Assembly: GCA_963833235.1 (NCBI GenBank)
Contig: CAWHXG010000001.1
Span: 744,001 to 808,000 of the forward strand
Length of the DNA: 64,000 bases
Direction: 5' to 3'
DNA from: CAWHXG01 sp963833235
Lineage (GTDB): Bacteria > Pseudomonadota > Alphaproteobacteria > Rhodobacterales > Rhodobacteraceae
A program made the translations under genes and the position numbers. The notes below the pieces were generated by a model that worked only from the letters and a program-made list of their open reading frames with translations, was not told the origin of the DNA and made no database searches. This document shows positions 1 through 10,142 of this stretch, piece after piece (the first letter of the stretch is position 1; each line of letters begins with the position of its first letter).

Positions 1-160
1 TGAAGAACTCCTCCAGCACCTCGCTGCGGTCCACCCACAGCGCCGGGATGGGCAGCAGCAACCCGGCCAGCGCGAACATCGCTGGAACGAAGAGAAAGCC
101 CTTCACCACTCGCTGGATCGCCACGTAGATCGGCCCGGGTATGAGGCGTTCGGCCTTCAT
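1..160 (-). CDS. Membrane protein, N-terminal part only
   Basis: The reading frame starts at the ATG at 160 and leaves the window at base 1, giving about 53 residues. The visible part has a basic start (MKAERLIPG) followed by one hydrophobic segment (FVPAMFALAGLLLPIPALW), so it looks like the first membrane span of an inner membrane protein. The shape resembles the start of DUF2254 membrane proteins, but this is a weak guess from one segment. It begins 18 bases after the stop of the glutathione-reductase-like gene on the same strand, so the two may be co-transcribed. No clear ribosome binding site is seen before the ATG. Confidence 0.5.
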   Translation of the reverse strand, partial: MKAERLIPGPIYVAIQRVVKGFLFVPAMFALAGLLLPIPALWVDRSEVLEEFF

Positions 161-178
161 GGCCGGGTCGGGATTGGG

Positions 179-1504
179 TCAGTCATCCGCCGCTTCTAGC
201 TGGATCGCATCCTCTGCGAAAGACGGATGGATCGCCGCGATCCGCCCCGCCTCCGCCGGCCCCGCTCCCGCGGCCAGCGCGATGGCCGACCAGGCGATCG
301 CCTCGTGCGCCCCCTCAGCTACCATCGCATGGGCAACCACCTGCCCGGTGCTCTCGTCCAGCAAGGTCTTGTGATACTCTGCCGGAGCCATCCCCTCGCG
401 GCGCACAGCGTTTCCCAGCGGGGTGATCCGGCCCTGCGTCAGGCGGCCCCCGCCCGAGAACTCTCCGATCTGCGCGATGGGCGGCAATGCGAAGGCCGCC
501 GTCGCCACCCTGCCGAGATCGAGGCGTGCGCGCCCCTCCCCGAAGAGCTGCGTGGCAAGGGTCTCGCCGTCGTGGGTCGCGACAGGGGTCAGCGGCAGCC
601 GGTCGGCGCAGTCGCCGATGGCGAAGACCCCGGCGCGCGATGTCTCGAAGCCCTCGCCGATCCGCGCCGCGCCGGATTTCACCCGCTCGATCTCCTCGGC
701 CAGGGGCCCGAGCGTATCGAACCGAGGGTCGCGTCCGATGGCGCATACCACCTTGTCGGCGGCCAGGCGCGTGCCGTCCTTCAGTGTTGCGGTCAGCCCG
801 CCATCGCTCCGCTCGACCGAGACGATCCGCGTGCCGAGGTGGAGCGATACGCCCTGCGCCTGCAGGTTCTCCTGCACCACCTGCGCGGCATCGCCGTCGA
901 AGCCATCGAGGATCGCATCGCCATCGTCGATCAGGTCGACCGTGGCGCCGAGAGCAGCGAAGATCGTCGCGAATTCCGTGCCGATATAGCCCGCCCCGAG
1001 GATCGTCAGCCGCGCCGGGACCGCCGGCCAGCCGAACACCTCGCGGCTCGTCTCCATCAGATCCGCCCCATCCATCCCCGGGATGCTCGGCGCCGAACCC
1101 GTCGCCAGCACCACGTGCCGTGCGGTCAGCACCTCGTCATCCAGGCGCACGCCGCCCTCGGCGAGCTCCGCCTGCCCGCGTTGCAGGGTTACCCCCGCCT
1201 CGGCCAGCCCATCGGCGAAGGTGTCCCGCAGTTCCTCGATATGGGCGTCGCGCGCCTGCGCCATGGTTGCGAAGTCCGCATCTCTGAACGGCACGTCCAG
1301 CCCCACGGCGCGGGCCTGCAGCCGGGCCTGCGCCACGGTCCACATCAGCTTCTTCGGCACACACCCGCGGTTCACGCAGGTGCCGCCCAGTTCCTCCTGC
1401 TCGACCAGCAGGATCCGCCCGCCCAGCCGGGCGGCGCATTTGGCGAAGGCCAGGCCGGCAGAGCCGCCGCCGATGACGATCGCATCGAAATCAGTGTGTT
1501 CCAT
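179..1504 (-). CDS. gor: Glutathione-reductase-like flavoprotein disulfide reductase
   Basis: A class I pyridine nucleotide-disulfide oxidoreductase of 441 residues, close to the usual 450. Seen in order: the FAD-binding GGGSAG motif (residues 12-17), the redox-active disulfide GGTCVNRGCVPKK (Cys43 and Cys48), the second nucleotide-binding motif LGAGYIGTEF (169-178), and a C-terminal HPSFAED carrying the His-Glu catalytic pair. The disulfide motif is the glutathione reductase type. It would reduce oxidised glutathione in the cytoplasm. Oddly, the two arginines that bind the NADPH 2'-phosphate in E. coli Gor (Arg198, Arg204) align with Asp194 and Asp200, so NADH may be the donor. The start at 1504 is chosen because the conserved FAD motif follows at once; an upstream extension has no family likeness. 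It is divergent from the PRC-barrel gene. Confidence 0.85.
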   Translation of the reverse strand: MEHTDFDAIVIGGGSAGLAFAKCAARLGGRILLVEQEELGGTCVNRGCVPKKLMWTVAQARLQARAVGLDVPFRDADFATMAQARDAHIEELRDTFADGLAEAGVTLQRGQAELAEGGVRLDDEVLTARHVVLATGSAPSIPGMDGADLMETSREVFGWPAVPARLTILGAGYIGTEFATIFAALGATVDLIDDGDAILDGFDGDAAQVVQENLQAQGVSLHLGTRIVSVERSDGGLTATLKDGTRLAADKVVCAIGRDPRFDTLGPLAEEIERVKSGAARIGEGFETSRAGVFAIGDCADRLPLTPVATHDGETLATQLFGEGRARLDLGRVATAAFALPPIAQIGEFSGGGRLTQGRITPLGNAVRREGMAPAEYHKTLLDESTGQVVAHAMVAEGAHEAIAWSAIALAAGAGPAEAGRIAAIHPSFAEDAIQLEAADD

Positions 1505-1629
1505 TCCCGCGGACCTAGGGCGACGGACCTGTCGCGCAACCCGCACGCGACTGCTGGAACAAGTTCGCGGAATGCCAGTTGTGTGGGCAGACAGCCCGAC
1601 GGCTGTTCCATAAACACGGAGATACTCAG

Positions 1630-2397
1630 ATGAAACGCCTGATGACATCCACCGCTATCGCCGCCCTCGTGGCCTTCCCGGTCTGGGCTCAGACGACCAC
1701 CGCCGATCCCGACACGTCGGAAGAGCTGTCCGAAGCCGGCAGCGCCGTCGTCCAAGAGGTCGAGGAAGGCGCAGAAGACGTGGCGCAGGCCACCGGCGAC
1801 GCAGCCCAATCCGTTGAGGAAGGTACTGAAGAGCTGGCAACCGACGCCGCACAGGGCGTCGAGAACGCCGGCGAGGAAATAGCCCAGGAGGCCGAGGAGC
1901 TTGAGGCCGAGGCCGAGGGCGAGATGACCGCCGAAGGCGAGGCCATGGAGACCGAGACCGATACCATAGCGGTCGAAAGCACCACGGCAGAACCCGACGC
2001 CACAGTAACCGACATGGACGCCGAAGTCGTCGAAGGCGACGACATGATGGAGGCCGACGGCGACAACGAGCTGATCGCTGCCGAAGGCTGGGACATGGAG
2101 CGTGAAGGCTATACGACCGTCGCTATCGATCAGATTACGGCAGAGAAGCTTGACGGCGCCCGCGTCTACGATGCCAACGACGAATGGATCGGCGAAGTCG
2201 GCGAGTTGATCCTCGACGGCGACCAGATCAGCCAGGCCGTCGTCGACGTAGGCGGCTTCCTGGGCCTCGGCGAGAAGCACGTCGCGCTCAAGATGTCGGA
2301 CCTCAACATCCAGCAGGAGGCCGACGGCGAAGACATCCGCGTCTTCGTGCCCCAGTCCAAGGAACAGCTGGAAGAGATGCCCGAATACGAGAGCTGA
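1630..2397 (+). CDS. Secreted acidic PRC-barrel domain protein
   Basis: 255 residues. The start at 1630 has a ribosome binding site (GGAG) about seven bases upstream and a clear signal peptide (MKRLMTSTAIAALVAFPVWAQ), so the protein is exported to the periplasm or outer surface. Residues 22 to about 155 are very rich in Glu, Asp and Ala and look disordered or helical. The C-terminal 90 residues form a PRC-barrel-like domain with the typical LDGARVYDANDEWIGEV pattern followed by short beta strands (VVDVGGFLGLGEKHVAL). PRC-barrel proteins of this secreted type are common in Rhodobacteraceae; their role is mostly unknown, with envelope or stress roles often suggested. The gene stands alone and is followed by a terminator-like hairpin at 2422-2445. 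Confidence 0.8.
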   Translation: MKRLMTSTAIAALVAFPVWAQTTTADPDTSEELSEAGSAVVQEVEEGAEDVAQATGDAAQSVEEGTEELATDAAQGVENAGEEIAQEAEELEAEAEGEMTAEGEAMETETDTIAVESTTAEPDATVTDMDAEVVEGDDMMEADGDNELIAAEGWDMEREGYTTVAIDQITAEKLDGARVYDANDEWIGEVGELILDGDQISQAVVDVGGFLGLGEKHVALKMSDLNIQQEADGEDIRVFVPQSKEQLEEMPEYES

Positions 2398-2421
2398 TTT
2401 GCTGCATCGCATCACAGACAG

Positions 2422-2445
2422 GGGGGTCGGGTTCGCCCGGCCCCC
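2422..2445 (+). terminator. Hairpin after the PRC-barrel gene
   Basis: A 10-base stem, GGGGGTCGGG / CCCGGCCCCC, with one G-T wobble and a TTCG tetraloop, 24 bases after the stop codon. There is no run of T after it, so it is either a Rho-independent terminator with a weak tail or a 3' stabilising stem. Confidence 0.6.
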
Positions 2446-2490
2446 TTCGTCGTGAAAGGAGGCCACAGACGACTGAAATCCCAGGACGGC

Positions 2491-2664
2491 GTGAGCGAGA
2501 CAGATCAGCTCTTCGGTGCCGAGGGCGAGGTATCCCAGCAGGGCCGCAGCGGCGGCCGCCTGCCCCGTGACATCGGCAGCGAAGACGAGAAGAAGCGCGC
2601 GACGGAGCGGCCGGCCGGCGCCACCCGCGTCCACCGGTCCGACGAGAAGCCCGCCGGCGATTGA
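2491..2664 (+). CDS. Small hydrophilic protein of unknown function
   Basis: A 57-residue, highly charged protein without Cys or membrane segments (start VSETDQLFGAEG, then GRSGGRL, DEKKRATERPAGATRV, end DEKPAGD). Codon use is like its neighbours. The pattern GRSGGRL...DEKKRATERPAG resembles small hypothetical proteins I have seen in Rhodobacteraceae, from memory only. The GTG at 2491 begins the part that looks conserved but has only a weak ribosome binding site. A GTG at 2452 in the same frame would add 13 residues. It lies between the PRC-barrel gene and speA, 115 bases before the speA start. Confidence 0.5.
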   Translation: MSETDQLFGAEGEVSQQGRSGGRLPRDIGSEDEKKRATERPAGATRVHRSDEKPAGD

Positions 2665-2779
2665 GCTCGCGCCCGACGCCTTCCTTTTGGCGGGGCTCCG
2701 ACTTGACACCACAGCCGCCCGCGTGCACCGCAGGCTGTCTGCAAGGGGCCCCGGCGCCCGTCTCAAGAGGGAGGTGCCG

Positions 2780-4651
<1,872 letters not shown>

Positions 4652-4736
4652 GGCTAGGCCCCCGGCGAGGCGGAGCGGCGTTGCCACCCGGCCCGTTTTG
4701 CGGGACAGAGGGCCAAGGCAATCGGGAGGGCACGGC

Positions 4737-5948
4737 ATGGGCAAAGTACTGGTGATCGGCGCTGGCGGCGTCAGCAGCGTCGCCGTCCACAAGATGGCGA
4801 TGAACCCTGGCATCTTCACCCAGATCGCCCTGGCCAGCCGCACGAAGTCGAAATGCGACGACATCGCCGCGGCGGTGAAGGAGCGGACCGGCGTGGAGGT
4901 CGCGACCCACGGGCTCGACGCGATGGACGTGGCCGCAACGGTGGCGCTGATCCGCGAGACCGGGGCGGAGCTGGTGGTGAACCTCGCCCTGCCCTACCAG
5001 GACCTCGCCCTGATGGACGCCTGCCTGGAAGCCGGGGTGCATTACCTCGACACCGCAAATTACGAGCCGGAAGACGAGGCGAAGTTCGAGTACCACCACC
5101 AATGGGCCTACCGAGAGCGCTTCGAGAAGGCCGGGCTCACCGCGATCCTCGGGTCGGGGTTCGACCCCGGCGTCACCTCCGTCTTCGCCACGTGGCTGCG
5201 CAAGCACAAGCTCGACGGCATCCGCCAGCTCGACGTGCTCGATTGCAACGGCGGCGACAACGGCCTGCCCTTCGCCACCAATTTCAACCCCGAGATCAAC
5301 ATCCGCGAGGTCACCGCCCCTGCCCGCCATTGGGAGGGCGGGGAATGGGTCGAGAGCCCGGCGATGACCACCAAGGTCGCGTTCGACTTCCCCGCCGTCG
5401 GCGAGAAGAACATGTACCTGATGTATCACGAGGAGCTGGAGAGCCTCAGCACCCATTTCCCCGAGATCGAGCGCGCCCGTTTCTGGATGACCTTCGGCGA
5501 TGCCTACATCAATCATGTGACCGTGCTGCAGAACGTGGGCATGACCGGGATCGCGCCGGTGAAGCATCAGGGCCAGCAGATCGTCCCGCTGCAATTCCTG
5601 AAGACCGTGCTGCCGGACCCAGGCGAGCTCGGCGCGAAGACCCGCGGCAAGACCTGCATCGGCGACATCGCGACGGGCCCGGCGAAGGACGGCGGCGACG
5701 AGAAGACGTTCTACATCTACAATATCTGCGACCACGAAGAGACGTTCGCCGAGGTCGGCAGCCAGGCGGTGGCCTACACCACGGGCGTGCCGGCGATGAT
5801 CGGCGCGGCGATGGTCCTGCACGGGCATTGGCGCGATCCGGGCGTGTGGAACATGGAACAGCTCGATCCCGATCCCTACATGGACATGCTGAACGACCAC
5901 GGCCTGCCGTGGGAGGTGGTGGAGCTCGACGGCCCCGTCGCGTTCTGA
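4737..5948 (+). CDS. Carboxynorspermidine/carboxyspermidine dehydrogenase
   Basis: 403 residues of the saccharopine dehydrogenase-like family (the lys1/CASDH branch). The N-terminal Rossmann motif is VLVIGAGGVSSVAVHK, followed by LASRTKSKCDD and the conserved LALPYQDLALMDACLEAGVHYLD pattern. The enzyme condenses a diamine with aspartate semialdehyde and reduces the Schiff base with NADPH to carboxyspermidine or carboxynorspermidine. The start has a good ribosome binding site (GGGAGGG, six bases before the ATG). Its place between speA and the matching decarboxylase gene supports this function over lysine degradation. Whether putrescine or 1,3-diaminopropane is the substrate cannot be read from the sequence; putrescine is likelier because agmatinase is in the operon. 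Confidence 0.9.
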   Translation: MGKVLVIGAGGVSSVAVHKMAMNPGIFTQIALASRTKSKCDDIAAAVKERTGVEVATHGLDAMDVAATVALIRETGAELVVNLALPYQDLALMDACLEAGVHYLDTANYEPEDEAKFEYHHQWAYRERFEKAGLTAILGSGFDPGVTSVFATWLRKHKLDGIRQLDVLDCNGGDNGLPFATNFNPEINIREVTAPARHWEGGEWVESPAMTTKVAFDFPAVGEKNMYLMYHEELESLSTHFPEIERARFWMTFGDAYINHVTVLQNVGMTGIAPVKHQGQQIVPLQFLKTVLPDPGELGAKTRGKTCIGDIATGPAKDGGDEKTFYIYNICDHEETFAEVGSQAVAYTTGVPAMIGAAMVLHGHWRDPGVWNMEQLDPDPYMDMLNDHGLPWEVVELDGPVAF

Positions 5949-6034
5949 ACGAACGGCACCGGCCGCGCGGGGCATCGAGCCCCTTGCGTCCGCGCGCCAC
6001 TGACGGGCGCGGGCACCCCGCGGCGGAGGAACCG

Positions 6035-7219
6035 ATGGATCGGCAACTGGATATCGAGGCCGCCGCGCGCGAGGCCTTCGCGCAGTTCGACCTGAGCCGC
6101 GTGCCCTCCCCCTGCTTCGTGGTCGATGCCGCGGCGATCGAACGGAACTGCGCGATACTGGCGGACGTGGCCGAGGCTTCCGGCGCGCAGGTCTTCCTCG
6201 CCCTCAAGGCGTTCGCCATGCATGCCCTGGCGCCGCTGGTGATGCGCCACCTGCACGGCACCGCCGCCTCCGGCCTCCACGAGGCCCGCCTGGGGCGCGA
6301 GGCGTTCAGTGGCCATGTCGCCACCTATAATGCAGGGTTCAAGCCCGGCGAGATTGAAGAGGTCCTGCGCCTCTCCGACCACGTGATCTTCAACTCTCCC
6401 TCCCAGCACGCCCGGTTCCGCGATGCGGTCGGCGCCGCCCGCGCCGCCGGCCACACCGTGAGCCCCGGCCTGCGCATAAACCCCGAGCATTCCGAGGGCT
6501 GGAACGAACGCTACGATCCCGCCGCCCCCTGCTCCCGCCTTGGCACGCCGGTCAGCCGCATTGCGCCGGCAGGCCTCGTCGGCATCGAAGGCCTGCACTT
6601 GCACACGCTCTGCGAACAGGGCTTCGCGCCGCTGGCCCGCACCTGGGCGGCGGTGGAACCCGCCATTGCCCCGTGGCTTGCCGGCATGGCCTGGATGAAC
6701 CTCGGCGGTGGCCACCACATCACCCGCGGCGACTACGACCGCGCCGGCCTGATCGCCCTGCTGCGCCATATCCGCGACGCGCACGGGGTTCAGGTCTATC
6801 TCGAACCCGGCGAGGCGGTGGCGCTCCATGCCGGCATCCTCGTGGGCGAGGTCCTCGACCTCGCCCACAACGGCATGCCGCTGGCCATAACCGACATCTC
6901 CGCCACCTGCCACATGCCCGACGTGATCGAGGCGCCCTACCGCCCCGCCCTGCTCGGCGAGAGCGATACAGGTGACCCCGTCCGCCTCGGCGGCCCGTCG
7001 TGCCTAGCAGGCGACGTCATTGGCGACTACCGCCCCGGCGCGCCCCTGCAGGTCGGAAGCCGCATCGCGTTCCTCGACCAGGCGCATTATTCCATGGTCA
7101 AGACCAACACGTTCAACGGCGTCCCCCTTCCCGCCCTCGCGGTCTGGGACAGCCGGACGGACGAATTACGCATCGTCCGCGAATTCGGCTATGCCGACTT
7201 CCGCGACCGGCTTTCGTGA
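6035..7219 (+). CDS. nspC: Carboxynorspermidine/carboxyspermidine decarboxylase
   Basis: 394 residues, a fold III PLP decarboxylase of the NspC type. Seen: VPSPCFVVD at the start, the PLP lysine in VFLALKAFAM (Lys58), GLHLHTLCEQ, the glycine-rich phosphate site MNLGGGHHITR, LEPGEAV, and the NspC signature ATCHMPDVIEAPYRP containing the active-site cysteine. It would release CO2 from carboxyspermidine or carboxynorspermidine to give the triamine. The ATG at 6035 has a strong ribosome binding site (GGAGGAACCG). It starts 86 bases after the dehydrogenase and its stop overlaps the start of the agmatinase gene by one base, indicating translational coupling. Confidence 0.93.
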   Translation: MDRQLDIEAAAREAFAQFDLSRVPSPCFVVDAAAIERNCAILADVAEASGAQVFLALKAFAMHALAPLVMRHLHGTAASGLHEARLGREAFSGHVATYNAGFKPGEIEEVLRLSDHVIFNSPSQHARFRDAVGAARAAGHTVSPGLRINPEHSEGWNERYDPAAPCSRLGTPVSRIAPAGLVGIEGLHLHTLCEQGFAPLARTWAAVEPAIAPWLAGMAWMNLGGGHHITRGDYDRAGLIALLRHIRDAHGVQVYLEPGEAVALHAGILVGEVLDLAHNGMPLAITDISATCHMPDVIEAPYRPALLGESDTGDPVRLGGPSCLAGDVIGDYRPGAPLQVGSRIAFLDQAHYSMVKTNTFNGVPLPALAVWDSRTDELRIVREFGYADFRDRLS

Positions 7220-8079
7220 TGCCCGGCTTCCTGGACGGTGAGCTATCAGCGGCGGAATCCGACCCCGCCACCGCCCGCTTCCGCGTCATCCCGGTGCCGC
7301 TGGAACGCACCGTCAGCTACGGCGGCGGCACCGGCGGCGGCCCGGCTGCACTTATCGCCGCCAGCGTAGAGCTCGAACGCCTGTGGCGCGGCGGGGAGCC
7401 CTGTGCCGCCGGCATCGCCACCGAGCCCCCGCTCGACTGCACCGGCCCACTGCCCGAGGTGATGGAACGCCTCGCCGCCCGCACGCAGGCCGCCGCCGCG
7501 TCCGGGCACATCCCCGTCACCCTCGGAGGCGAACACAGCCTGACATACGGGGCCGTCCGCGGGGTCGCCCGCGCCCTGGGGCGGCCCGTGGGCATCGTGC
7601 AGATCGATGCCCATGCCGATCTGCGCCTCGCCTACCAGGGCGAGCGCCATTCCCATGCCTCCGTCATGCGGCTCCTCGCCGAGGAAGAGGGCCTGACGCT
7701 GGCCCAATACGGCGTCCGCGCCCTCTCGCAGGAGGAGGCCGCCGCCCGCACCCGGCTTGGCGTGATCTTCACAGATGCCGAGGCGCTCGCCGCCGGAACG
7801 CCGCCGCCGCCCCTGCCCGCGGACTTCCCTCAGGACGTCTATGTCAGCTTCGACGTGGACGGCCTCGACCCGTCCGTCCTGCCGGCCACCGGCACGCCGG
7901 TACCCGGCGGCCTTGGCTTCTGGCAGGCACTCGCGCTGGTCGAAACCGCTCTTGCGGGGCGCCGCTTGATCGGTTGCGATGTCGTGGAGCTTGCCCCCGA
8001 CGCCTCCAGCCGCGTCTCGGATTTCACCGCGGCGCAGATCGCCTATGCCCTGATGGCGATGGACTCGAAAGGCGGTTAG
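7219..8079 (+). CDS. speB: Agmatinase (ureohydrolase family)
   Basis: 286 residues of the arginase/agmatinase family. All six manganese ligands are visible: His106 in GGEHS, Asp130, His132 and Asp134 in IDAHADLR, and Asp212 and Asp214 in SFDVDGLDPS. The enzyme splits agmatine into putrescine and urea. The ATG overlaps the nspC stop by one base. With speA and the two carboxy(nor)spermidine genes it completes a pathway from arginine to triamine inside one operon. Arginase-like activity on another guanidino compound is possible, but the operon context favours agmatine. Confidence 0.9.
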   Translation: MPGFLDGELSAAESDPATARFRVIPVPLERTVSYGGGTGGGPAALIAASVELERLWRGGEPCAAGIATEPPLDCTGPLPEVMERLAARTQAAAASGHIPVTLGGEHSLTYGAVRGVARALGRPVGIVQIDAHADLRLAYQGERHSHASVMRLLAEEEGLTLAQYGVRALSQEEAAARTRLGVIFTDAEALAAGTPPPPLPADFPQDVYVSFDVDGLDPSVLPATGTPVPGGLGFWQALALVETALAGRRLIGCDVVELAPDASSRVSDFTAAQIAYALMAMDSKGG

Positions 8080-8237
8080 TGGGCTTCCAGGTCTCGCAAA
8101 GGCCGAGCCAGCATGGGTGAGGGGGCCGGCACATTCGTCTGAAGAACATCGGAGATGTGGCGCGGCGCAAGCGTGGCCAATCGCGATGCCCTCCGGGGCG
8201 GTCGTCGATCTGCCCCGCGGCTTCCTTCGTCCGCCGG

Positions 8238-9044
8238 TCAGTCGGCGGCGGACGCGGGCGCGGCCTCGCGCAGGGCAGCTTCGTGGGTAGCGCGGATCGC
8301 GGCGAGGGTGGCCGTGGCGGGGCCGCCGAGCGTTTCAGCATAGCCCTCGCCGTTGGGATGGGCCTCCCAGTCGTTCTCGATAAAGCGCGCATCGGCGCGG
8401 CCGGTCTGGGTCACCTGGGCAGGTGCCGCCTGGTAGCTTTCCGCCGCCTCCCGCAGGGCCGCCTCGAAGTCCTCGTCCGGCAGCCCGCTATAGGGGTCGC
8501 CGCGGGAATCGGTGACGTTGAGAAAGATCATCTCGTCGTCGAAGGCGGTATAGCCGCCGCCCAGCCCTTCGTTCACCGAGGCGGCATGGAGGAAGAAGGC
8601 ATGCGCCGCTTCCCCGGTGAGCGTCTCTTCGAAGGCAACGATGCCGTAGCCTGTATCGCCATCTCCCTGCGGCTCGAAATCCGTCACCAGAACGCTCCAC
8701 TGTCGGAAGGCAAAGCCAAGGGCCGCGGCCAGCCGGTCGGCCGCCGCATCGTCAAGCGTGACCGAGGATTGCAGCGAGGCGTTCGTGTTCAGCAGGTAGC
8801 CGCCCGGCATCACCAGCGTCTCTACGGTATCGGGCGCCACGCCCATCGCCTCGAAGATCGCGGGCACCTCGCGCGCCAGCGCGGCCTCGGTGACCTCCTC
8901 GCGCGCGTCATAGGCGAGGCCATCGCCGTCGAGCCCTAGAAGACCGAAAGGCGTCGCCTCGTAGGACAGCAGCAGCGTCGGCGTGTTCTGCGCGCTGGCG
9001 GTGCCGGCAACGAGGGCCAGCAGCATGGCACGGATAAGGGTCAT
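8238..9044 (-). CDS. Secreted protein of unknown function
   Basis: 268 residues. The ATG at 9044 is preceded by GGGAG and begins a clean signal peptide (MTLIRAMLLALVAGTASAQ), so the protein is exported. I do not recognise the rest. It contains mixed alpha/beta sequence with acidic patches, a conserved-looking central part (GYGIVAFEETLTG, AFDDEMIFLNVTDSRGDPY) and only small, scattered hydrophobic segments. There are no cysteines in the mature part and no lipobox. It lies alone between the polyamine operon and the SDR gene, transcribed towards the polyamine operon. Confidence 0.65.
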   Translation of the reverse strand: MTLIRAMLLALVAGTASAQNTPTLLLSYEATPFGLLGLDGDGLAYDAREEVTEAALAREVPAIFEAMGVAPDTVETLVMPGGYLLNTNASLQSSVTLDDAAADRLAAALGFAFRQWSVLVTDFEPQGDGDTGYGIVAFEETLTGEAAHAFFLHAASVNEGLGGGYTAFDDEMIFLNVTDSRGDPYSGLPDEDFEAALREAAESYQAAPAQVTQTGRADARFIENDWEAHPNGEGYAETLGGPATATLAAIRATHEAALREAAPASAAD

Positions 9045-9287
9045 CGGCGGGCTCCCGTGATCGCAAGCGCCCAGGGCGTGGGCGCACAGCAGGAAGGCTC
9101 GCACGACCGCCGCGGTCTTGGGAAGGCAAAGCGCCCGCGCGGCCCCGCCCTGCCAGGCATCGCCCAAATATTCTGCACCCGCCGCCCTCGCGTGCCCCGC
9201 CCCCTGGACCGGGCCATGCGGTGGCGCCGGCAGGGCCTTGATCTTCGCCCCATGCCGGTATGACCTTTCGCGCAGGAGATATCGACG

Positions 9288-10112
9288 ATGGGCGAGTACC
9301 AGACGACGCGTGGCGATCATGTGCTACCCGAGCGCACCGCCCCCGTGGCGGAGCGCCACCGGGGCCGTGCGATCCTTGTGACAGGGGCGGCCGGCGGGAT
9401 CGGCCGGGCAGTAGCCGCGCGGCTTCTGGCCGAGGGCGCGCGGGTGGCGCTGCTCGATCTGCCCACCGAGGCGCTGGAGGCGACGGCCAAGACCTTCGGC
9501 GCGCCCGCCGTGCCGTGCGACCTCGCGGACCCGGCCGCCCCTGCGGATGCCATCCAACGCGCCGCCGAGGCGGTCGGCCCGCTCTACGGGGTGGCCGGCT
9601 GCGCCGCCATCGTCCGCCATGCCGACCCGCTCGAGATCCCGCGCGCCGACTGGGAGGACCAGTACCGCGTCAACGTGTTCGGCGCTTACGAGGTAGCCGT
9701 GGCCGCCGCCCGCGCGATGATCGCGTCAGGGCGCCCCGGCGCCATCGTCACGCTGGCCTCGGAGGCCGGCAAGAAGGGGCATCTGGACAGCCTCGCCTAT
9801 TCCAGCTCAAAGGCCGCGGTGATCGCCTGGACGCGGATCCTCGCAGCCCGCCTCGCGCCGCACGACATCAACGTCAACTGCGTCTGCCCAGGCGGGGTCG
9901 ACACACCGATGCTGCACGAGGTGGCCGCCGCCTACGGACGGGTGACCGGCGAGGATGCCGCAAGCATCTTTCCCAAGCTCACGATGCCGCAGCTCGGCCG
10001 CCACATCGCGCCCGCCGAGGTTGCCGCCATCGTCTCGTTCCTGCTGACGGACGATGCCCGCCTGATCCGCGGCCAGGCGATCAACGCCGATGCCGGCGAC
10101 ACGCCCTACTGA
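9288..10112 (+). CDS. Short-chain dehydrogenase/reductase
   Basis: 274 residues, a classical SDR. The NAD(P) motif TGAAGGIGRAV is near residue 33 after an N-terminal extension of about 25 residues; Asp follows at the end of the second strand (ALLDLP), which favours NAD(H). The catalytic Ser, Tyr and Lys are seen in TLASEAG and LAYSSSKAA. The end (INADAGDTPY) matches the family closing pattern. Substrate unknown. A ribosome binding site (AGGAG) precedes the ATG. It is followed 30 bases later by the nucleoside transport operon and may belong to it, for example to oxidise the released sugar, but that is inference. Confidence 0.85.
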   Translation: MGEYQTTRGDHVLPERTAPVAERHRGRAILVTGAAGGIGRAVAARLLAEGARVALLDLPTEALEATAKTFGAPAVPCDLADPAAPADAIQRAAEAVGPLYGVAGCAAIVRHADPLEIPRADWEDQYRVNVFGAYEVAVAAARAMIASGRPGAIVTLASEAGKKGHLDSLAYSSSKAAVIAWTRILAARLAPHDINVNCVCPGGVDTPMLHEVAAAYGRVTGEDAASIFPKLTMPQLGRHIAPAEVAAIVSFLLTDDARLIRGQAINADAGDTPY

Positions 10113-10142
10113 CCCTAGCGCCCCCCGGAAGGAGCCTGCCCA

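Noticed and set aside
227..1633. Long open frame (468 codons) on the plus strand opposite the glutathione-reductase-like gene
   Set aside because: Arg/Pro-rich translation with no family pattern, fully antisense to a gene with all catalytic motifs. A usual shadow of high-GC codon bias.
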